A DNA stretch of 64,000 bases, taken from assembly GCA_031553395.1 (NCBI GenBank), contig JAVBLR010000001.1, positions 62,001 to 126,000 of the forward strand, written 5' to 3'. Shown here piece after piece: positions 53,675-61,984 of this stretch. Position 1 is the first letter of the stretch, and each line of letters starts with the position of its first letter. The translations under genes and the position numbers were made by a program. Origin of the DNA: WRGA01 sp031553395 (GTDB lineage Bacteria > Bacteroidota > Bacteroidia > Bacteroidales > WRGA01). Below the pieces are notes generated by a model. That model was not told the origin of the DNA. It was given only the letters and a program-made list of their open reading frames with translations, and searched no databases.

Positions 53675-53681
53675 GTTTATT

Positions 53682-54443
53682 ATGAAAGCAATGATATTTG
53701 CTGCGGGATTGGGAACGCGGCTTAAACCTTTTACTGACAACCATCCGAAGGCATTGTTCCCTGTTTGTGGAAAGCCATTGTTAGAGCATGTTATCAATAA
53801 ATTAAAAGCTTCCGGATTTGATGAAATTATCATCAATGTACATCATTTTGCCGAACAAATTATAGACTTCTTAAATAAAAATAATTTTAATATCCGGATA
53901 GAAATATCTAATGAACAATCTCTTTTATTAGATACGGGTGGAGGTATTAAAAGAGCAGCTTCATTTTTTGATGATGGAAAGCCTTTTTTAGTACATAATG
54001 TTGATATTCTATCTAATGCAGATTTAACCGGATTTTACAATTATCATATTAAACAAAAAGATGCAATTGCTTCTTTGTTGGTAAATGATAGAACAACGAG
54101 CCGTTATCTTTTATGGGATAAGTTGAATAAATTAGTAGGATGGACAAATATTCAAACGGAAGAAATTAAATCGCCTTATTCCAATTTAGATTTAAGCGTT
54201 TGTAAGAAAATGGCATTTAGCGGTATTCATGTAATTTCGCCTTCTATTTTTACATATATGAATAAATGGCCGGAAAAATTCTCCATCATAGATTTTTATT
54301 TATCCATTGCAAATAAGGAAAGTATATATGGTTTTATGCCGAAAGAATTGAAGTTGGTAGATGTAGGAAAACCCGAAAATTTACTTGCAGCAGAAAGCTT
54401 GATTGCCGACAATGTTGGTAAAAACCACTATAAAGCAATATAG
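53682..54443 (+). CDS. Sugar-1-phosphate nucleotidyltransferase, MurU-like
   Basis: The 253-residue protein starts at the ATG at 53682 (MKAMIFAAGLGTRLKPFTDN), which directly precedes the family nucleotide-binding loop G-x-G-T-R-L-K-P. It continues HPKALFPVCGKPLLEHVINK and includes the metal-binding Asp region FLVHNVDILSNADLTGFYNY. An upstream frame to 53601 falls in the heptamer element and is rejected. It should activate a sugar-1-phosphate with UTP or another NTP for cell-wall or glycan synthesis. MurNAc-1-phosphate is one possibility by similarity, not proven. Confidence 0.85.
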   Translation: MKAMIFAAGLGTRLKPFTDNHPKALFPVCGKPLLEHVINKLKASGFDEIIINVHHFAEQIIDFLNKNNFNIRIEISNEQSLLLDTGGGIKRAASFFDDGKPFLVHNVDILSNADLTGFYNYHIKQKDAIASLLVNDRTTSRYLLWDKLNKLVGWTNIQTEEIKSPYSNLDLSVCKKMAFSGIHVISPSIFTYMNKWPEKFSIIDFYLSIANKESIYGFMPKELKLVDVGKPENLLAAESLIADNVGKNHYKAI

Positions 54444-54444
54444 G

Positions 54445-54530
54445 AATAGGCTGTCTTTCTTTAAAGTATACCATAAAAGTTGGACAAAAACTTATGAGGT
54501 GTACTTTAAAGAAAAACAGCCTATTTTTTT
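54445..54530. terminator. Large nested hairpin between convergent genes
   Basis: Outer arms AATAGGCTGT (54445-54454) and ACAGCCTATT (54516-54525), middle arms TTTCTTTAAAGTA (54456-54468) and TACTTTAAAGAAA (54502-54514), and a third inner pairing of AAAAGTT with AACTT form an 80-base hairpin followed by eight T. It should terminate both converging genes. The arms also resemble the paired ends of a deleted insertion sequence, but no transposase remains. Confidence 0.75.
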
Positions 54531-54537
54531 TAAAATC

Positions 54538-55320
54538 TCAATAAACTTCAACTACCTGATAAGCATTTTGCCCATTTTGAAAAATAGGTTGATAATAAGT
54601 GTCATTATAAACCATATATTTCTGTCCGTTTACTGTTTTTTCTTTTGCTCCTTGAGGCAACTGAGTTATAACTGCTCCAACAGGCGGATTCACAACTACA
54701 TAATCAGATTTTGTTTTACTGTAAAAAGCTCCGCCGTAATAATAGTATGTTATATTATTCACAATAATAGTGTTATATCCCGAAGGCAAATTATTTACAG
54801 TCGCACCTACAGGAGCTGGAACAACAACATATTGCCCCGATGACTGTTTCACATAATACACTCCGTCACAATAATTATAAGACTGTCCCTCTACCGAAAT
54901 AATAATAGCCGTTGCAGCCAATGTTGTTACCAAAGTACCTATCGGATACCAGGTTGGCCCCCAGTAATAAGGAACATACGGATGATAAAAATAAGGCGCA
55001 ACCGGTACCGGATAATAATACGGGTGATAATATGGGTATGGTGGATGCGGATATGGATGATATGGATACGGGCCGGGTATCGGATGTGGTGGTCCGGGGT
55101 ATGGATGAGGCTCAGGTCCTGGGTGCGGCGGTGGCCCGGGATGTGGTGGATTTGGATGCGGCGGTGGCCCGGGATGATATCCTCCTCCACCCGGATGAGG
55201 TGCCGGATGTCCAAACCGTTGTGCATTTGCATCTATTGAAACAAAAAGAAAGAAAAACAGGATTGTAATAGCAGCTGCTAAACTGTTTTTTATATAATCG
55301 AATATTATTCTTGTTTTCAT
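54538..55320 (-). CDS. Pro/His/Tyr-rich DUF6515 protein
   Basis: The 260-residue protein has a signal peptide (about residues 1-33, ending DANAQ) and a remarkable 80-residue Pro/His/Gly/Tyr-rich region with units like HPGPPPHPNPPHPGPPPHPG and YPYHPYPHPPYPYYHPY. A hydrophobic segment IGTLVTTLAATAIIISV follows. Two DUF6515-type beta units come next: VYYVKQSSGQYVVVPAPVGA then YNTIIVNNITYYYYGGAFYS, and YVVVNPPVGAVITQLPQGAK. The domain is of unknown function. The His-Pro stretch might bind metal or cell-wall material. It is downstream of the DUF2092-like gene, and the pair is probably one transcript. Confidence 0.75.
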   Translation of the reverse strand: MKTRIIFDYIKNSLAAAITILFFFLFVSIDANAQRFGHPAPHPGGGGYHPGPPPHPNPPHPGPPPHPGPEPHPYPGPPHPIPGPYPYHPYPHPPYPYYHPYYYPVPVAPYFYHPYVPYYWGPTWYPIGTLVTTLAATAIIISVEGQSYNYCDGVYYVKQSSGQYVVVPAPVGATVNNLPSGYNTIIVNNITYYYYGGAFYSKTKSDYVVVNPPVGAVITQLPQGAKEKTVNGQKYMVYNDTYYQPIFQNGQNAYQVVEVY

Positions 55321-55366
55321 TTTTATTCTAAATTAGTGCGTTTTTTAATGTGATGTTTTACTAGTA

Positions 55367-56092
55367 CTATTCTTTGGGCAAAAATTTAATTTTCTCAGCT
55401 TTCGGAGGAATTGTAATTTCAAATAATGAACTTAGTATATTCGGATTAATAACCCAATCGGAATAAGTAACTTCAAATTGAGGAGATTTATCAGCACTAT
55501 GATAAATAATATTCATTTTGACAGGTAATCCATATTCATCATTATTTATCCAGAATTGATAATTCTTATCTTTATCGATTCCGGCAATATGAAAACAATC
55601 CTTTCCGTCCACAACAGTCCGTCCTAAATTTATCAAAGTCTGGGATGTTGCCAGAATATCATCAACAAAAGAAGGATAAAAGAAATCGGCTCCAGGAAAT
55701 TCAATCCCGTATTTCCGGCTTACATTATCAATCATTTCAATAATACTTCCCGATGTATTCATTTCGGCATACTGATTATTATACACCGAATAATAGCATA
55801 ACTTCGTACCATTGTAATATAAGTTATAAAATCCTCGGTCTCCAGCTATAACCATCATCATCTGGTTTGGCATTTTCATATATACTTTTTCTTCGGATGA
55901 ATGTTTTACCAATCCCAAATTTTCGGATGCAACATCATAATAGGAGTAAGCTGTAAACGAGCAGGATTGCATACTGGATATTGTTTTTACGGCTTTTTGC
56001 AGGATAAAAACGGCGGAGCTGTCTATTTTCTGAGAATATACATTGCCGATTAATCCTATCAGGGCAATGAGTAGCGTAGAAATATTTTTCAT
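55367..56092 (-). CDS. DUF2092-like periplasmic protein
   Basis: The protein has 241 residues, starting at the second of two adjacent ATGs (56092; 56095 is equally possible). I chose this start because MKNISTLLIALIGLIGNVYS is a signal peptide; the longer frame from 56140 would add a charged N-terminus. The mature part recalls the DUF2092/LolA-like fold: SFTAYSYYDVASENLGLVKH, MKMPNQMMMVIAGDRGFYNL and FHIAGIDKDKNYQFWINNDE, ending ITIPPKAEKIKFLPKE. Members pair with DUF6515 genes in Bacteroidota, as here. The function is unknown; lipid or cofactor binding is a guess. Confidence 0.65.
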   Translation of the reverse strand: MKNISTLLIALIGLIGNVYSQKIDSSAVFILQKAVKTISSMQSCSFTAYSYYDVASENLGLVKHSSEEKVYMKMPNQMMMVIAGDRGFYNLYYNGTKLCYYSVYNNQYAEMNTSGSIIEMIDNVSRKYGIEFPGADFFYPSFVDDILATSQTLINLGRTVVDGKDCFHIAGIDKDKNYQFWINNDEYGLPVKMNIIYHSADKSPQFEVTYSDWVINPNILSSLFEITIPPKAEKIKFLPKE

Positions 56093-56335
56093 CATATTAC
56101 TATTTATAAAATTATACCTAAGGCTTTTTAAAATAAACAACTGCTTTTATTTGTTTGTTCAGGAAAACAATTGTGAAAAAGGATTGATTTCACTTTCTTT
56201 TACTTTTTTACAATTGATTAAGAATGAGTATTTTGAAGAGATAATAAAAGAGAGGAAATAAATACTATAAATTGAGTAATTCTTGAGATTACTGACCGAT
56301 AAGATTCAGAAAATGCATTATGGAAAAGCGTTTCT

Positions 56336-56674
56336 TTACAATTCTTCCAATGGATTCCAAAACACCTTTTTCCAATTATTGATTTTATTGTTTTTTACCG
56401 TAATTCCTTCGGATTCCAATAATTGCTGCATTTCGTTATTGCTTCCGAATGCTTCCTTTGCCGATAATATGCCCTGACTGTTTACAACGCGATGTGCTGG
56501 AATTCCGGTTTCTACAGAATTGCATTCACTCATAACTCTCCCAACCATCCGGGAAAGATTGGAAAACCCAACTGCTTTTGCAATGGCTCCGTAACTTGTC
56601 GCTCGTCCGCAAGGAATGAGGCATACAATATCGTATATGGCTTGCTTGAAAGAGTCTTTTTCGGAGGGGTTCAT
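56336..56674 (-). CDS. Alkyltransferase-like protein with Ala in place of the reactive Cys
   Basis: The 112-residue protein has the MGMT DNA-binding fold: IPCGRATSYGAIAKAVGF (residues 20-37), the Arg-finger region SRMVGRVMSECN (41-52) and the active-site loop ETGIPAHRVVNSQG (55-68). In O6-alkylguanine methyltransferases the loop is PCHRV; here A60 replaces the Cys, so direct repair by methyl transfer is impossible. The ATL family, which has Trp, Ala or another residue in that place, flags alkylated guanine for nucleotide excision repair. It is divergent from the ABC exporter genes. Confidence 0.85.
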   Translation of the reverse strand: MNPSEKDSFKQAIYDIVCLIPCGRATSYGAIAKAVGFSNLSRMVGRVMSECNSVETGIPAHRVVNSQGILSAKEAFGSNNEMQQLLESEGITVKNNKINNWKKVFWNPLEEL

Positions 56675-56682
56675 AATTCAGC

Positions 56683-56690
56683 AAAGATAC
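56683..56690 (-). promoter_or_regulatory. -7 element for the alkyltransferase-like gene
   Basis: The minus strand reads TATCTTTG, matching TAnnTTTG, eight bases before the ATG at 56674. If used, the mRNA would be nearly leaderless. No -33 TTTG is present at the right distance. Confidence 0.5.
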
Positions 56691-56715
56691 GATTTCTACT
56701 GGCAATTGAGTAAGT

Positions 56716-56747
56716 TTTGTATTCTATAGGTAAATACACTATTTTTG
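56716..56747 (+). promoter_or_regulatory. Complete promoter for the ABC exporter genes
   Basis: TTTG (56716-56719), 20 bases, then TATTTTTG (56740-56747). Start of transcription would be near 56754, so translation begins at the ATG at 56768 and not at the upstream frame start 56717. Confidence 0.75.
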
Positions 56748-56767
56748 CAATCCAAAAATTATTTCAT

Positions 56768-57496
56768 ATGCTTCAGGTAGATGTTAGAAATGTTTTTAAG
56801 TCATTCAAGGATGTTCAGGCTGTCCGTGGAATATCGCTGTCCATAAATCCCGGAGAATTCGTTGCTTTGCTTGGCCCCAATGGAGCTGGCAAAACCACGT
56901 TGGTAGAAATGATGGAAGGATTGAAAGAACCCGATAATGGAGAGATCATACTTCAAGGTATGAATTGGAAGAAAAATGAAAGGGAGCTTCGTAAAATTAT
57001 TGGGTTATCGTTGCAGGAAACTCGTTTTGCTGAAAAGCTAACGACACTGGAAACCTTACGTCTTTTTGCCAGCTTCTTTCAATTGGGAGATCAACGCGTA
57101 AACGAAATTATTGAATTAACAGGATTAGAAAGTAAGCGAAAAGCAATGGTCGGTACTCTTTCCGGAGGACAACGCCAGCGATTGGCATTGGGCGTGGCTT
57201 TGCTGAATGACCCTCAGATTCTTTTTTTGGATGAACCTACTACCGGACTTGATCCACATTCCAGGTTTGATTTATGGAATATTTTGAAAGAATTGAAAGA
57301 CCGAGGAGAAACGACTTTAATCCTTACCACTCACTATATGGAGGAGGCTGAATCGTTATGCGACCATATAATTATCATTGATGAAGGAAAAATTCTGAAA
57401 GAAGGAAAACTGAAAGATTTATTGGATGAAAATTCACGTAACCTCGATGAGTTATTTATTAATCTGACGGGTAAAACATTACGAGATAATATATGA
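56768..57496 (+). CDS. ABC transporter ATP-binding protein
   Basis: The 242-residue protein begins MLQVDVRNVFKSFKDVQAVR at the ATG fixed by the promoter at 56716-56747. Walker A is LLGPNGAGKTTLVEMMEG (near residue 36), the Q-loop is GLSLQET, the signature is LSGGQRQRLALGVALL (near 135), Walker B is ILFLDEPTTGLDPHS (near 156) and the switch His is LILTTHYMEEAE (near 189). It pairs with the permease gene that overlaps its stop codon by four bases, forming an exporter of the ABC-2 type, for drugs, lipids or polysaccharides. Confidence 0.93.
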   Translation: MLQVDVRNVFKSFKDVQAVRGISLSINPGEFVALLGPNGAGKTTLVEMMEGLKEPDNGEIILQGMNWKKNERELRKIIGLSLQETRFAEKLTTLETLRLFASFFQLGDQRVNEIIELTGLESKRKAMVGTLSGGQRQRLALGVALLNDPQILFLDEPTTGLDPHSRFDLWNILKELKDRGETTLILTTHYMEEAESLCDHIIIIDEGKILKEGKLKDLLDENSRNLDELFINLTGKTLRDNI

Positions 57497-58599
57497 AATC
57501 AATTAAAACGAATCAATTATATCAACTTTTTCTTACACAGTTTCTTCAAACAATCCGCGAACCGGAAGTGCTTTTTTGGGGAATGATATTTCCTGTTCTT
57601 ATTTCTATCGGATTAGGGTTGGCTTTTACACAAAATACCGAATCAAAATTTCATGTCATTCTTGTTGAAAAGAATTACACGGAATTGGATTCTTTATTGA
57701 CCATATATGCGCAACCAAGTCAAAATAAAGGCCAGGATATTTGGAAATGGAAGATTACCGATGAAACATTAGGAAAAACAGAATTTAAGTTTTCCCGCAG
57801 TGACTGGAAATCAGCTATCGTTTCGTTGAAACGGGGAGAAGCCGATGTCATCGTAAGCGATTCGTTAGGTAAGATGATTTACCATTTTGACCCGCATAAT
57901 TCACAGGCCCAATTGGCTTATATGAAACTTTTATCCTTAGTGAAATCTCCAGTTTCGGTTGTCAGTACAAAAGAAACTCAGATACAGCCATTGACATTGA
58001 CAGGAGTCCGATATATCGATTTTCTTATACCGGGTCTGATTGCATTTGGTATGATGGGTTCCATTATGTGGGGAGTTAGTTATACGATTATCGAACGGCG
58101 GTCGCAGAAATTATTAAGGCGAATGGTTGCTACTCCGATGAAAAAGGAGAACTTCCTTATCGCACTAATGTTTGTCCGTATCCTTATGAATATAGTAGAA
58201 GCTTTAATCCTTCTCTTTTTTGCATGGCTTATATTTGGAGTTCGGATTCAGGGAAATATCGGTGCCTTAATAACATTATTTTTAGCAGGGAATGTTGCAT
58301 TTACAGGTATTGCCGTATTGGTCGCTAGCCGAACAAGCAAAACAGAAGTCGGTACGGGATGGATCAATGCCGTACAGATGCCCATGATGATACTTTCGGG
58401 TATTTTCTTCAGTTATCATAACTTTCCGGAATGGAGTATCGATTTTATTAAATTGTTACCTCTGACGGCACTTACGGATGGCATCCGAAGCATCTTTAAT
58501 GAAGGCGCCGGATGGCTGGATATTATTCTTCCTTCAACCGGTTTGTCTATCTTGGGATTGGTTTGTTTAGTTGTCGGCTTGAAATGGTTTAAATGGTGA
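57493..58599 (+). CDS. ABC-2 type permease
   Basis: The 368-residue protein overlaps the ATPase gene by ATGA. It has one N-terminal transmembrane helix (near residues 28-45) and a roughly 120-residue extracytoplasmic part with KFHVILVEKNYTELDSLLTI. Five further helices from about residue 170 include PGLIAFGMMGSIMWGVSYTI, IVEALILLFFAWLIFGVRI and MPMMILSGIFFSYHNFPEWS. The layout is that of ABC-2 exporters such as those for antibiotics or cell-surface molecules. The substrate is unknown. The 180-base gap after it carries a possible coding remnant, and the next gene is convergent. Confidence 0.9.
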   Translation: MKSIKTNQLYQLFLTQFLQTIREPEVLFWGMIFPVLISIGLGLAFTQNTESKFHVILVEKNYTELDSLLTIYAQPSQNKGQDIWKWKITDETLGKTEFKFSRSDWKSAIVSLKRGEADVIVSDSLGKMIYHFDPHNSQAQLAYMKLLSLVKSPVSVVSTKETQIQPLTLTGVRYIDFLIPGLIAFGMMGSIMWGVSYTIIERRSQKLLRRMVATPMKKENFLIALMFVRILMNIVEALILLFFAWLIFGVRIQGNIGALITLFLAGNVAFTGIAVLVASRTSKTEVGTGWINAVQMPMMILSGIFFSYHNFPEWSIDFIKLLPLTALTDGIRSIFNEGAGWLDIILPSTGLSILGLVCLVVGLKWFKW

Positions 58600-58666
58600 A
58601 GTTATTCAGCCTTTCATCATGGTATTATGAAAGTTTTAATTTTTCGATTTCTTCTGCAAAATCCAG

Positions 58667-58765
58667 TTATATCAACTTACAGATTTTTCCTTTTAAACAA
58701 ATAGGATCAATATCTTCATCAGCAATCTCAAAATTGATAAAATAGAGGAGGTGATTTATGCCCAA
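58667..58765 (-). pseudogene. Possible coding remnant behind the restriction-modification gene
   Basis: On the minus strand the frame LGINHLLYFINFEIADEDID followed by PICLKGKICKLI then stop has protein-like composition. It has no ATG; an in-frame stop at 58784-58786 limits it to at most 38 codons. It starts at most a few bases past the stop codon of the 1049-residue enzyme, so it may be the tail of a lost or frame-shifted extension. No family is recognised and it may be chance. Confidence 0.25.
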
Positions 58766-58778
58766 ATTACCTAACTCT

Positions 58779-61700
58779 TTACACTATAATCATTGTCTTA
58801 TCTATTTCTGCCATTAGCACAATTGTTTGTTTCATTGCATAAATCATTTTCTGATAATGTTCGATGTCATCGAATGATAATATTCTGCTTTTGCGGTCTT
58901 TCAGCCACTTTTGTGCAGGTTGATAACCGCCGATATAAAAGTTCCAAACCGATTCGGGTACATTTTCAAAATACTGAACATCATTGACCCAAAGTTTTCC
59001 TGAGTCAAAATTTGGCTTTTCAACTTCATTGCTACCGGAAATAGGAAACCCAGCCAATCCTTTTTGTGGTTGTATGTCTTCCAATAAATGCAACTGGCGA
59101 AGTTTACTCCCTAATTCTACTAATTTCCAGAATTGTTCCTGATCTTCAGGATAAGGCACACGTGGAAAATCTATTTTCAGGAATTCTTTATATTTTTCCC
59201 GGTAAGATGGGCTATGCAATACTGCATAAATATAATCCAACAAGTCAATAGGGGCAAAGGCATTATCTATATTTTCTTTTTCAGGGGTAAATTGCAGGCC
59301 TAATTTATCAGCTATTTGCCCGACAATTTCCATATTCAGGTTAGGTGTCCTTGCTTGCTGTGTTTGTTCGAAAAGATCATTGTTTTTCTCAAGGTAGAGG
59401 TAGAGAGGAAAAAAGTATGTTTGAAAACCATACAAGTTTTTATCTACTAGATGTTTTGATATAAATATAGAAGAAAATATTGTTGAGTCAACTAATGAAC
59501 GTAATAGACAAATAGAAATATTTTCAGCATTTAACATATTCTTTGCCAATTCATGTCTTGGGCGTCCCATTATCCCATTTACTTTTCCAGTATAAATACA
59601 ATATTTTGTGTCAAAAATTTTATAATCAATTTTATAAATCCTTGCCTTATTCGTATTTATATCTCTTTGTGCTTTTTTCAACTTATTTAATTTATTTTCT
59701 AACTTATATTGTTGAGAAAATACATCCAAAGACAAATTAGATAATTCATTCAAGATTCTTTTAGCTTTTTCTTTAGAAGAATGAATTGCTATATCATCAA
59801 ATTCACTTTGTATCCCAGATGAAGCTTTTTCAAAAAAAATATTAACTAAAAAACCTATTTCGTATTCTTCTTTAATTTTTCCATTTTTTCCTAAAAATAA
59901 AAAATTTGATCTTTTTATTGTAATAGAACTCCATGTAACTCTTTTTATAGAATTTTCATTTAAAAAATTATACTTTTCTATTCTTTTTCCATACAAATCA
60001 TAATGATATATTTGCCCTAATTCATTGGCTTTTTTCTTTCCTGTTTTTACAAAAATATTAATAGAAACACCTTGCATAATATCAAATACATTTTGGTCAG
60101 GACTTCCATCAGGACAAACTTCTTTTTTCTTAGCATTTCCATGCAAATCCAAAATGTAAATTTTATCAAAACTTTCCAGCAAGTTTTTTCTCATTTGACG
60201 ATGAATAATACCATCAATAAAACTGTTATTCGAAATATAAGCTAAAATACCACTGCCGTTTTTATCAATAAAATATTGTCCATAACGGATAAATTTGATG
60301 TAATCATCAGATAATGGTTGTATGTTTCGCTCATTCAAATCCTTTTTGTAATCAACAGTTAAATCTGTTATCCATTTTCCTTTATTCGAGCTATTTATAC
60401 TATATGGCGGATTTCCCATCACTACCATTACCGGTGTATCCCGTTTGATATGATTTGCTTCATTGGCTTCGGCGCTTAGCCAACTTGCAAATAAATTTCC
60501 GGTATCAGGATGATATTCTTCCAAGCTATTAGTTAAATAAATCCTTAATCGTTGATCTTTGGTAGGTTTGTATCCGGTTTCTTTCAGAAGTAAATCGATT
60601 TTCAGGTGTGCCATGGAATACGAAGCCATCAATATTTCGAAGCCATTAAGGCGAGGAATTAAGTGTTGTTCAACATAACTATTCCACATTCCCTGTTGGT
60701 TCTGGAACTTTTCATGAATCAATTTGATTGTTTCAGCCAAGAATGTTCCGGTTCCGGTCGCCGGATCCAATACTTGAACTTTATGATATCTGCGTTTTTC
60801 TTTCTTTTTATTATCGGAAAATCTTTTATCGGTACTTTGATCGATGGAACGTTCCAGTTCAATCATTGAATTGTCAGCTAATCCATTACTTAATCCAAAT
60901 TCTGTTTTCAGAATATCATCAACAGCACGTACAATGAAGTTAACAACCGGCTGCGGTGTATACCAAACTCCACGGCTTTTTCGCAATGCCGGATCATATT
61001 CAGCCAAAAACGTTTCGTAAAAATGAATGATCGGATCTTGCATCCGGTTGGGCTTCCCAAAGTTCTTTAATAATTCTTCGATATCTGTGGCATTAAAAAT
61101 ATACGCCAAAGCATCGACAATCCACTTGATACGGTCATCCAAGTCATATCCAGCAACATACTGAAAAAGTTTCCGCAGAAAAGGATTGGATTTGGGTATT
61201 AATTCTGCCGCTTCCTGACGGGAAAATGTATCAGGTGTAGTATCATGCAAACGAGCCGCAAACATGCCATAAGTAATCGTTTGCGCATAAATATCTGCAA
61301 ATCCCTTTTTTGTTATATCATGTATCAATACATTTTTAAATGCATTCAATTGATCTTGCAATGATTTATCATCCGATTCCTGATTTTCATCTTCATTCAA
61401 GGATTTTTCAATTACCTCGGCGAGTAATTTGGCTTTGGCAGCCATCATCTTAGCTAATTTTTCCGCCGATTTAATCGTTTGCCCCTGATACATGCAGAAA
61501 TCTTGTATCAAACTTAAAAAAGCATCAAAATTTTTAGGCAAAGCAGATATTTTTCCGCTTTCAAGTGTGGCAATGGCTATCATACCTACCATTACACCAT
61601 CATTGAATAGCTGAAAATTAATATAATCGGTAATAACCAGATTTTCCAACGATTGTTTATAACGGTCAAATTGGCTTTTATTGGCTTTTCCGTTCAAATC

Positions 61701-61928
61701 TACACCAACATCTTTGGCTTCGATATAACCAACAGGAATATCATTTTTTGTTATAATGTAGTCTGGTGCACCGCAGTCGATACGTTTGGGCTCATTGGTA
61801 ATGGTAAGATCTTTTGTAATTTCTTCCAGCAAACGTTGCAATGCAGGACGATAAGTATGTTCTGTAGCATTTCCTTTTTGAAAGGCTTTATTTAACTCGG
61901 AAATATAATTGTTTATCTGTTTGTGCAT
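58779..61928 (-). CDS. Single-chain restriction-modification enzyme (nuclease-methyltransferase)
   Basis: The 1049-residue protein has an N-terminal PD-(D/E)xK nuclease: GAPDYIITKNDIPVGYIEAK gives D56, E70 and K72. A helical coupling region with RKSRGVWYTPQPVVNFIVRA (near 325) follows, then an N6-adenine methyltransferase with motif I VLDPATGTGTFLAETIK (near 389) and motif IV VVMGNPPYSINSS (near 508). The long C-terminal half has LDLHGNAKKKEVCPDGSPDQ (near 590), a target-recognition region of type ISP/IIG enzymes. The helicase domain of classical type ISP enzymes is absent. One polypeptide should both methylate and cut foreign DNA. Confidence 0.88.
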   Translation of the reverse strand: MHKQINNYISELNKAFQKGNATEHTYRPALQRLLEEITKDLTITNEPKRIDCGAPDYIITKNDIPVGYIEAKDVGVDLNGKANKSQFDRYKQSLENLVITDYINFQLFNDGVMVGMIAIATLESGKISALPKNFDAFLSLIQDFCMYQGQTIKSAEKLAKMMAAKAKLLAEVIEKSLNEDENQESDDKSLQDQLNAFKNVLIHDITKKGFADIYAQTITYGMFAARLHDTTPDTFSRQEAAELIPKSNPFLRKLFQYVAGYDLDDRIKWIVDALAYIFNATDIEELLKNFGKPNRMQDPIIHFYETFLAEYDPALRKSRGVWYTPQPVVNFIVRAVDDILKTEFGLSNGLADNSMIELERSIDQSTDKRFSDNKKKEKRRYHKVQVLDPATGTGTFLAETIKLIHEKFQNQQGMWNSYVEQHLIPRLNGFEILMASYSMAHLKIDLLLKETGYKPTKDQRLRIYLTNSLEEYHPDTGNLFASWLSAEANEANHIKRDTPVMVVMGNPPYSINSSNKGKWITDLTVDYKKDLNERNIQPLSDDYIKFIRYGQYFIDKNGSGILAYISNNSFIDGIIHRQMRKNLLESFDKIYILDLHGNAKKKEVCPDGSPDQNVFDIMQGVSINIFVKTGKKKANELGQIYHYDLYGKRIEKYNFLNENSIKRVTWSSITIKRSNFLFLGKNGKIKEEYEIGFLVNIFFEKASSGIQSEFDDIAIHSSKEKAKRILNELSNLSLDVFSQQYKLENKLNKLKKAQRDINTNKARIYKIDYKIFDTKYCIYTGKVNGIMGRPRHELAKNMLNAENISICLLRSLVDSTIFSSIFISKHLVDKNLYGFQTYFFPLYLYLEKNNDLFEQTQQARTPNLNMEIVGQIADKLGLQFTPEKENIDNAFAPIDLLDYIYAVLHSPSYREKYKEFLKIDFPRVPYPEDQEQFWKLVELGSKLRQLHLLEDIQPQKGLAGFPISGSNEVEKPNFDSGKLWVNDVQYFENVPESVWNFYIGGYQPAQKWLKDRKSRILSFDDIEHYQKMIYAMKQTIVLMAEIDKTMIIV

Positions 61929-61947
61929 AAATTGAGGTTTATTTGCA

Positions 61948-61955
61948 CAAATTTA
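61948..61955 (-). promoter_or_regulatory. -7 element for the restriction-modification gene
   Basis: The minus strand reads TAAATTTG, matching TAnnTTTG, 19 bases before the ATG at 61928. No -33 TTTG at the right distance. Confidence 0.45.
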
Positions 61956-61984
61956 GAAATAATATGTGATAAAATTGTGATAGA

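Noticed and set aside
53601..53681. N-terminal extension of the nucleotidyltransferase
   Set aside because: It translates the heptamer-word element and the conserved nucleotide-binding loop begins at the 53682 ATG.
54912..55268. Open frames antisense to the Pro/His-rich protein
   Set aside because: They are the complementary reading of a Pro-Gly-rich repeat, which makes stop codons rare on both strands.
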